From NCBI RefSeq assembly GCF_000478885.1, contig NC_022567.1, positions 372,001-436,000 of the forward strand: 64,000 nucleotides of DNA. Direction: 5' to 3'. Below, piece after piece: positions 58,770 through 64,000 of the stretch. Positions within the stretch are counted from its first letter, which is position 1. The number at the start of each line of letters is the position of its first letter. The stretch is from Adlercreutzia equolifaciens DSM 19450. Its GTDB lineage: Bacteria; Actinomycetota; Coriobacteriia; Coriobacteriales; Eggerthellaceae. The position numbers and the translations under genes were made by a program. A model generated the notes under the pieces. It saw nothing but the letters and a program-made list of their open reading frames with translations, had not been told where the DNA came from and did no database searches.

Positions 58770-60131
58770 ATGACTAATTCTTCGAAGATAACCATGGAGC
58801 TTCTCGCGCCGGCTGGCGGGATGGAGCAGCTGCGGGCCGCGGTGCTGTTCGGGGCCGATGCGGTGTACCTGGCGGCCGACAAGTTCGGCATGCGCGCCCG
58901 GGCGGCGAACTTCCGCATGGAAGAGATTCCCGCGGCAGTGGCCTTCGCCCATGCCCATGGCGTGAAGGTGCACGTCACCTGCAACATTCTCATGCACCCC
59001 GACGATATTGACGGGCTGCCGGAGTACTTTCGCGCGCTCGATGCGGCCGGGGTCGACGCTCTCATCATCGGCGACTTGGGCGCCTTCGCTGTGGCCGGCG
59101 AGGTTGCGCCGCGCATCGAGCGCCATGTGAGCACCCAGGCTTCCGTGGCCAATGCCGCGGCGGCGCGGGTGTGGCATTCCCTGGGCGCCAAGCGCGTGGT
59201 ATGCGCTCGCGAGATGTCGCTTGCCGACATTGCCCGCCTGCGCCAGGACGCGCCACCTGATCTGGAGATCGAGGCCTTCGTTCACGGCGCCATGTGCATG
59301 GCCGTCTCGGGTCGCTGCCTTATCAGCAGCTACCTCACGGGCCGCTCCGGCAACAAGGGTCACTGCACCCAGCCCTGCCGCTGGAGCTACCAGCTGGGTG
59401 CTGCCGCGCCTACGGAGTTCGCAGCGGAAAAGCGCCCCACAGAATTCCTCCTAGAAGAGGAGAAGCGCCCCGGCGAGTTCTTCCCCATCGAACAGGACGA
59501 TCGCGGCACCTTCATCATGAACGCCAAGGACATGAACATGCTCGCCCACCTGCGCGAGCTGGCCGATGCGGGCGTCGATTCCATCAAAATCGAGGGCCGC
59601 AACAAGAAGGCCTTCTACGTGGCGAGCGTCGTGGGTGCCTATCGCCGCGTGCTTGATGGCGAGTTGCCCGATGGGGTAGCCGACGAGCTTCTGGCCGTGT
59701 CGCACCGCCCCTATGGCACCGGCTTCTACTTCGAAGAAGCCGAGCAGGCCCCAGCCTACGACGGCTACGAGCAAGAGACCATGCACATGGCCGACATCGT
59801 CGCCTGCGAGGGCGGCTACCTGTACCTGTTGTGCCGCAACCGTTTCGCGGAAGGCGATGAGCTGGAAACCCTCGCGCCTTACGAGCCGGCCCGCACGATC
59901 ACCGTGCGCGACCTGCACTGGCTCAACACCTTCGGGCCCGATGTTCACGATGAGGACGCTCCCACCACGGTGGAAGAGGCCCTGGCTCGTGCTACCGCCG
60001 TCGACTGGGAGGCTGCCGCGGCGGCCAACCGCTCCTGCAACCTGTACCGTATGCGCGCAGATGCCCCTGTGGTTCCGGGCGCGTTCCTGCGCAAGCGCAC
60101 CTTCCGCCGCTCCGCCCGCCATGGCAGTTAG
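58770..60131 (+). CDS. U32 peptidase-family protein (TrhP/YegQ-like)
   Basis: 453 residues. The N-terminal TIM-barrel-like part begins MELLAPAGGMEQLRAAVLFG. The U32 signature EAFVHGAMCMAVSGRCLIS is followed by Cys residues (GHCTQPCRW) that may bind a metal cluster. U32 proteins of this size, despite the name, often take part in hydroxylation of tRNA or rRNA. A C-terminal domain follows with RNRFAEGDELETLAP. The 10-base gap to the PucR-type gene suggests co-transcription. Confidence 0.85.
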   Translation: MTNSSKITMELLAPAGGMEQLRAAVLFGADAVYLAADKFGMRARAANFRMEEIPAAVAFAHAHGVKVHVTCNILMHPDDIDGLPEYFRALDAAGVDALIIGDLGAFAVAGEVAPRIERHVSTQASVANAAAARVWHSLGAKRVVCAREMSLADIARLRQDAPPDLEIEAFVHGAMCMAVSGRCLISSYLTGRSGNKGHCTQPCRWSYQLGAAAPTEFAAEKRPTEFLLEEEKRPGEFFPIEQDDRGTFIMNAKDMNMLAHLRELADAGVDSIKIEGRNKKAFYVASVVGAYRRVLDGELPDGVADELLAVSHRPYGTGFYFEEAEQAPAYDGYEQETMHMADIVACEGGYLYLLCRNRFAEGDELETLAPYEPARTITVRDLHWLNTFGPDVHDEDAPTTVEEALARATAVDWEAAAAANRSCNLYRMRADAPVVPGAFLRKRTFRRSARHGS

Positions 60132-60140
60132 GGGAACGCT

Positions 60141-61289
60141 ATGATCATCGTCGGCGATGTCATGAATATGAGGGCCTTCGACAGCATTTGGCTTGCGGCG
60201 CCCTGCGAGGGCGCGGCCGCGCGTGAGGTTACGGGCGTGGGCACGCTCGACCACGAGCCGTTCACGGGCGGCTACGAGGTGTTCACCCAGGGCGAATTCG
60301 TGTTCACCACGCTGGGTTTCGCCGACGTGCACCCCGATTTGGCCGAGGAGGCGCTGCTTGCCCTCGTCGAGCGCGAGGTGGCGGCGGTGGCCGTGAAGCC
60401 CGTGGTCTTAAAGGAACTGCCGCCGTCGGTGGCAGCGGCCTCGGCAGAGCGTGGCGTGCCCGTGTTCTTCTACGAGGGGCGCTACATGGAGCGGGTCATC
60501 GCTGACCTGATGAACCTGCTCGACGACGACGCCGCCGAATGGGAGCGCAATCACCTGATCGATCTTATCTTGGCGCCCTCCGACGAGCATGCCGTGCGCT
60601 CCACGTTCTTCACGATTGCAGGAGTGACCGGTGCCACGATCCAGTGCATGGCCATACGCGCCGTCACCGACGACGGTGCGTCGCTGCGCGCGTTGCAGAA
60701 GGTGGTGGAGGGCGTGCTTGCCGGTTATGGTGAGCGTTGGGACGATGTCGAGCGCACCTTCGTATGCCGCTACCGGGGGATGCTTCTGGGGTTCGTCTCC
60801 TTCAAGAGGCCCCCGCTCAAGGCTATTGCCATATCCGATGCCGACCTGGCAAAGTGCATCGCCACGGCGGGTCCTTTGGTGTGCGGCATCAGCCAGGAAG
60901 TGAGCCTGGGGGAGGGCGATCTGGCGGTGCGGCAGGCCATGGCGGCCCTGCGCACCGCCGAGCGGGAGGACGCCGGCATCGTGCGGTGGACGACCCTGCG
61001 CTTCGACGCCTTCCGCGCGGCGGCCCGAAGCGACCGCTTGTACGCGCGTGCTGCCGACCTTCTGCGCTCGCTTCTGTTCGATTACGATGCTGAGCACGAT
61101 GCCGACTTGGGTGCGACGGCCGAGGCGTTCGCTGCCGCCTATGGCGAGGTGAGCCGCACGGCCGAGGCGCTGTTCCAGCACCCGAACACCGTGCGCTACC
61201 GCCTGAAGAAGATAAAGGAGGTCCTCTCCGTGCAGGACGCGACCGACCGCGAACTGGCGGCGTTGCTCGCGCTGGCGTACCTGACATAG
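60141..61289 (+). CDS. PucR-family transcriptional regulator
   Basis: 382 residues. An N-terminal PucR-like sensory domain (GVGTLDHEPFTGGYEVFTQGE, EREVAAVAVKPVVLKELPPS), a middle region, and a C-terminal PucR helix-turn-helix (SRTAEALFQHPNTVRYRLKKIKEVL). PucR proteins control purine or amino-acid catabolism, or related uptake. No catabolic gene is adjacent; a candidate target is the small gene at 61482. Alternative starts such as ATG at 60162 would also leave the domains intact. Confidence 0.85.
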   Translation: MIIVGDVMNMRAFDSIWLAAPCEGAAAREVTGVGTLDHEPFTGGYEVFTQGEFVFTTLGFADVHPDLAEEALLALVEREVAAVAVKPVVLKELPPSVAAASAERGVPVFFYEGRYMERVIADLMNLLDDDAAEWERNHLIDLILAPSDEHAVRSTFFTIAGVTGATIQCMAIRAVTDDGASLRALQKVVEGVLAGYGERWDDVERTFVCRYRGMLLGFVSFKRPPLKAIAISDADLAKCIATAGPLVCGISQEVSLGEGDLAVRQAMAALRTAEREDAGIVRWTTLRFDAFRAAARSDRLYARAADLLRSLLFDYDAEHDADLGATAEAFAAAYGEVSRTAEALFQHPNTVRYRLKKIKEVLSVQDATDRELAALLALAYLT

Positions 61290-61380
61290 CTCGGCTCCCG
61301 CATCATTGGGGCTATCGGCGCGAGGGAGGGGGCATGCTGTTTCTTTCATCGTCGCGAAGCCGATCTTGCAGACGATAATC

Positions 61381-61396
61381 TTGTGCAACTGCACAA
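61381..61396 (+). promoter_or_regulatory. Perfect palindrome between the PucR gene and the small downstream gene
   Basis: TTGTGCAACTGCACAA has seven-base arms around AC. A dimeric regulator, possibly the PucR protein, could bind here. No standard promoter hexamers are clear around it. Confidence 0.45.
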
Positions 61397-61481
61397 ATAG
61401 AAGCGCATGGGTTCATCCGATCGACCAAACGATGACCTTTATCGTGGGCCTAAACTAGGCGCCGTCGAAAGGAGAACCATC

Positions 61482-61763
61482 ATGAAACTGTTCAACGACC
61501 AGGCCGTAGCCGCCGTTGCTTCCCTTGATTCCGCCGACGCCGCCTACTGCGCCAAGCTGGAGCAGCGCTTTGCCCATATGGGCATCAGCTCAAAGGCAGC
61601 CTCCAGCGCTGTGCAGTCGCTCGTCGAGGCCGATGCCGTGCCCCAGGTTGGCGTCTGGGCCGCCCTGCCCTCCGCGTTCAAGGGCCTTTTCCAGAAGAAA
61701 ACCGAGGTGAAGCCTGTCGCCTCCGAGGCGTTCGAGGCTTCTCTGTCCGAAGCGCTCGCCTAG
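61482..61763 (+). CDS. Small protein of unknown function, 93 residues
   Basis: Ala/Ser-rich, without membrane segment or recognisable domain. It begins MKLFNDQAVAAVASLDSADA, has an amphipathic helical middle (KLEQRFAHMGISSKAASSAV) and a Phe/Lys-containing stretch (AFKGLFQKKTE). ATG 61482 is preceded by GAAAGGAGAACC, a strong site, which is the main sign that the gene is real. It lies downstream of the PucR gene and its palindrome, possibly as its target. Confidence 0.6.
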   Translation: MKLFNDQAVAAVASLDSADAAYCAKLEQRFAHMGISSKAASSAVQSLVEADAVPQVGVWAALPSAFKGLFQKKTEVKPVASEAFEASLSEALA

Positions 61764-61934
61764 GTTCGTCGCAGCAGACGCCTCCGCTTCGCCGCATGGT
61801 GCCACCTCTTCGTCGGCCCCGTGCTGCCGCGCTTGCATCTGCTGCGTGCCCCTTGGCGTGTCGAGTCACCGACTCTCAAGCCTTGCCGGCTGCCAATTTC
61901 CCATCCAGGGCAGCCTCGGTTTTCCCAAACGCAA

Positions 61935-61964
61935 AGCGACCCCGCCAAAGTCGGCGGGGTCGCT
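61935..61964. terminator. Strong hairpin downstream of the small protein gene
   Basis: AGCGACCCCGCC (61935-61946) pairs with GGCGGGGTCGCT (61953-61964). No U-tract follows, so termination is uncertain. Confidence 0.5.
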
Positions 61965-61965
61965 T

Positions 61966-61996
61966 CAGGTAAGTTCAAGTAAGTTCAGGTAAGTAA
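61966..61996 (+). repeat. 10-bp tandem repeat CAGGTAAGTT
   Basis: Three units, CAGGTAAGTT, CAAGTAAGTT and CAGGTAAGTA, directly before inverted-repeat element E. Confidence 0.7.
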
Positions 61997-62001
61997 GAGT
62001 A

Positions 62002-62129
62002 GGTCGGGAGTTGGCGGAGGGGGTGCCGCGCGCAGTTCATTGAAGTGCATTAGGAAATGCCGGAACCCCCGACGAGCCCTGCACTTCAATGCTGTTTGAG
62101 CACGGCACCCCCTCCGCCAACTCCCGACC
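62002..62129. repeat. Long inverted-repeat intergenic element E
   Basis: Outer arms 62002-62028 and 62103-62129 are a perfect 27-bp inverted repeat. An inner perfect pair, CATTGAAGTGCA (62038-62049) and TGCACTTCAATG (62080-62091), nests inside. The whole would fold into one hairpin of about 128 bases. It ends 13 bases before the fkp stop codon region. No frame is present. Confidence 0.9.
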
Positions 62130-62141
62130 GGACAACCAGGG

Positions 62142-62570
62142 TTAGTCCTCAACCTCCACGAGCTCGATGTCGAAGTTCAGGTCTTTTCCCGCCAGCTCAT
62201 GGTTCATGTCGAAGGTGACAATGCCGTCTTCGATGGACTGCACGAACACGGGGAAGGGCTGGCCGCCCGGGCCCATCATGTAGACGGTCTGGCCGACGGG
62301 CAGCTGGTCGGCGTTGGGGATCTGATCCACGGGCACCTTCTGCACCATGGCGTCATCGCGCTCGCCATAGGCCTCGGCGGCGGGGATGTGCACGGTCTTC
62401 TTCTCGCCCACGGCCATGTCCTCCACGGCGGCGTCGAAGCCGGGGATCATCTGGCCGGCCATGCAGACAAACTCGATGGGCTCGCCGCGGTCCACGGACG
62501 AATCGAACTTGGTGCCGTCGTCCAGCGTGCCGGTGTAGTGAACCTTGACCTTCTTACCTTTGTTGCTCAT
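62142..62570 (-). CDS. FKBP-type peptidyl-prolyl isomerase, SlyD-like
   Basis: 142 residues. KVKVHYTGTLDDGTKFDSS, IEFVCMAGQMIPGFDAAVED and AEAYGERDDAMVQKVP show the FKBP domain with the insert-in-flap domain typical of SlyD. There is no His-rich metal-binding tail. Cytoplasmic folding catalyst/chaperone. ATG 62570 has AAAGGAGCTC. Confidence 0.92.
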   Translation of the reverse strand: MSNKGKKVKVHYTGTLDDGTKFDSSVDRGEPIEFVCMAGQMIPGFDAAVEDMAVGEKKTVHIPAAEAYGERDDAMVQKVPVDQIPNADQLPVGQTVYMMGPGGQPFPVFVQSIEDGIVTFDMNHELAGKDLNFDIELVEVED

Positions 62571-62791
62571 GAGAGCTCCTTTCCAAAAGATGTGCGCCTA
62601 AGTCTAGCGGAAGGGGGCGTGCGGGGCGGGGAAGGGGCGCAACCTGCTCCAAGTTGTCATAAACGGAGCTTTTTGCCTTTGGGATGGCCCCAGTGGGGGT
62701 ATGATGAAAACAATAACGAAAACGCTCATCTTTGTGCGCATGCTCAAGAAAGAGCTGATTATATAAACGGGCAGAGAGGAAGGAAGATTCT

Positions 62792-63850
62792 ATGGGCTAT
62801 CGAGCGGGAGTTGTGGGAGCGGCCGGTTTCGCCGGCATCGAGCTGGTGCGCCTGCTGTCGCGCCATCCTGAGTTCGATCTGGCGGCGGCAACCTCCGACG
62901 CGCTGGCGGGAACTCCTATCGCGAAGGCCTATCCCGCCTTCACCGGGGTAACCGATCTCGCGTTCTCCACCCACGAGGATACTGATTTCTCTGCCTTCGA
63001 CGTGGTGTTTCTGGCGGTGCCCCACAAGGCGGCCATGGGCATGGCGCCCGACCTTATGGCCGCCGGCGTCACGGTCGTCGACCTGTCGGCCGATTTCCGC
63101 CTGAAGGATCCGGCCATTTACGAGAAGTGGTACGCGCCTCATACGGCCACCGATCTTCTGGCCCAAGCCGCCTTCGGACTGCCCGAGCTTACGGGCGATG
63201 AGTTGGCCGCCGCGGCCGAGCGCCGCGCTGCCGGCGAGGCCGTGCTCGTGGGCTGCGCCGGCTGCTATCCGACGGCCACCTCGCTCGCTGCGGCGCCCGC
63301 TATCCGCGCGGGGCTCGTGGACGCGGTGGCGCCGGTGGTGGCCGATGCCGTCTCGGGCGTGACCGGCGCGGGCAAGAAGGCCACGGAGCGCACCCATTAC
63401 TGCTTCGCCAACGAGAACCTGGAGGCCTACGGCGTGGGCACCCATCGCCACACTCCCGAGATCGAGCAGATCTTAGGGCTGGAGGGCCGGCTCGTGTTCA
63501 CGCCGCATCTCGCCCCGCTCAACCGCGGACTGCTGTCCACGGTGACGCTGCCGCTGGCTTCGGGGGCTGCCCCCACCACCGAGGAGCTCGTGGAGTTGTA
63601 TCGCGACTTCTACGCGGCAAGCCCGCTCGTCTCCGTCATGGACGCCGGCGTGCAGCCCCGCACGGCGTCGGTGGCGGGAACCTGCCGCGCCCAAGTGGGC
63701 GTGGCGGTACACCCCGCCGGCATGATTGTGGCCACCGGCGCCATCGACAACCTGGGGAAGGGTGCGGCCGGCCAGGGCGTGCAGTGCGCCAACATCGTGT
63801 TCGGCCTGCCCGAGACCTGCGGTTTGGAAGAGATCGCCAACCCCGTGTAA
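62792..63850 (+). CDS. argC: N-acetyl-gamma-glutamyl-phosphate reductase
   Basis: 352 residues. It reduces N-acetylglutamyl phosphate in arginine synthesis. GVVGAAGFAGIELVRLLSRHP is the NADP-binding motif, C158 in GCAGCYPTATS the catalytic cysteine, and HRHTPEIEQ the conserved histidine region. It is the first gene of an arg operon that continues beyond the window. The 200-bp leader has no gene; a TATATA box lies at about 62760. Confidence 0.95.
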   Translation: MGYRAGVVGAAGFAGIELVRLLSRHPEFDLAAATSDALAGTPIAKAYPAFTGVTDLAFSTHEDTDFSAFDVVFLAVPHKAAMGMAPDLMAAGVTVVDLSADFRLKDPAIYEKWYAPHTATDLLAQAAFGLPELTGDELAAAAERRAAGEAVLVGCAGCYPTATSLAAAPAIRAGLVDAVAPVVADAVSGVTGAGKKATERTHYCFANENLEAYGVGTHRHTPEIEQILGLEGRLVFTPHLAPLNRGLLSTVTLPLASGAAPTTEELVELYRDFYAASPLVSVMDAGVQPRTASVAGTCRAQVGVAVHPAGMIVATGAIDNLGKGAAGQGVQCANIVFGLPETCGLEEIANPV

Positions 63851-63904
63851 AGCTGGAAGGGGACGAGAGTCGCAAGGCGCCGTCCCGTGGGAAAGAGAGG
63901 ACCT

Positions 63905-64000
63905 ATGACCGAGAACGACACTTTCGCTTTCGATCCTGAGGGCAATGCGGCCAGCGCGCTCGGCTTTTCCGCCGTGGGCGTGCACGCGGGCTTTAGGGCC
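63905..64000 (+). CDS. argJ: Start of a probable argJ (glutamate N-acetyltransferase), cut by the window
   Basis: 32 codons, MTENDTFAF...ASALGFSAVGVHAGFRA. The GFSAVGVHAGFRA end resembles the conserved opening of ArgJ (GF-A-GVHAGIK), and argJ commonly follows argC. It would transfer acetyl groups between ornithine and glutamate. ATG 63905 has AAAGAGAGGACC. Confidence 0.7.
   Translation, partial: MTENDTFAFDPEGNAASALGFSAVGVHAGFRA

Noticed and set aside
62698..62710. CCCCAGTGGGGGT upstream of argC as another LuxR operator
   Set aside because: It resembles the ACCCCA..GGGG palindromes but has no LuxR or reductase gene nearby, which shows that such GC palindromes can occur by chance here.

Overview
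The window reads as a chromosomal stretch of a high-GC anaerobe of the class Coriobacteriia, most likely family Eggerthellaceae. This is an inference from gene content: two Tat-exported fumarate-reductase-like flavoproteins and one Tat-exported molybdoenzyme operon, each beside a 10-12-TM membrane LuxR regulator; a fused LysRS/tRNA-binding protein; a purine pathway that uses PurO plus a stand-alone AICAR transformylase; and acetate kinase with polyphosphate-based nucleotide metabolism. There are no rRNA genes, intact transposases, phage genes or CRISPR arrays. One tRNA (Pro, CGG) is present.

Layout. 1-6.3 kb: an NSS-type sodium symporter, a remnant with a Gln-rich repeat, a B3/4-domain protein, an SMR (Gdx-like) exporter, a single-gene HTH-HipA kinase fusion and a membrane LuxR. 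6.5-14.1 kb: a respiratory molybdoenzyme operon (unknown two-repeat protein, catalytic subunit, four-cluster ferredoxin, DmsC-like anchor, TorD chaperone, NapG-like and NapH-like electron-transfer proteins). 14.1-16.5 kb: two toxin-antitoxin modules back to back, DUF3990/XRE on the minus strand and FitA/VapC on the plus strand, each with a legible promoter and operator. 16.6-21.2 kb: ppk1 and a two-domain PPK2 (polyphosphate:AMP phosphotransferase).

21.3-29.1 kb: a 38-residue membrane peptide, a class B sortase overlapping purF, then purM, purN, xdhC, a ZTP riboswitch, purO and a PurH-like transformylase. 29.1-34.6 kb: a cobalamin riboswitch ahead of a DUF4430 lipoprotein, an ATP-grasp protein, a flippase-like membrane protein, a hotdog thioesterase, tRNA-Pro and ackA. 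34.8-40.7 kb: flavoprotein and LuxR module, an N-terminally truncated vWA protein and a zincin-like metallopeptidase. 41-48 kb: tatA, greA, lysS fusion, a voltage-gated K+ channel and clpC under a CIRCE-like operator. 48.5-54.9 kb: ispD, ispF, an XRE remnant, an ECF sigma factor with its membrane partner, a small alarmone synthetase, hipB with a collapsed hipA, and cysS. 55-58.7 kb: a second flavoprotein and LuxR module. 58.8-64 kb: U32 peptidase-family protein, PucR regulator, small unknown protein, SlyD-type FKBP, argC and the start of argJ.

The most unusual non-coding signal is a set of intergenic elements with long inverted repeats (about 25.8, 34.7, 48.3, 49.4 and 62.0 kb) and a convergent degenerate repeat cluster at 40.76-41.08 kb. 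The arms are 19-32 bp and nearly or fully perfect, they differ in sequence from element to element, and they carry no genes. Other points of interest are the cobalamin riboswitch on an apparently non-transporter lipoprotein gene, the collapsed hipA beside an intact hipB with four operator copies, and a dispersed repeat inside the coding sequence of a LuxR gene.
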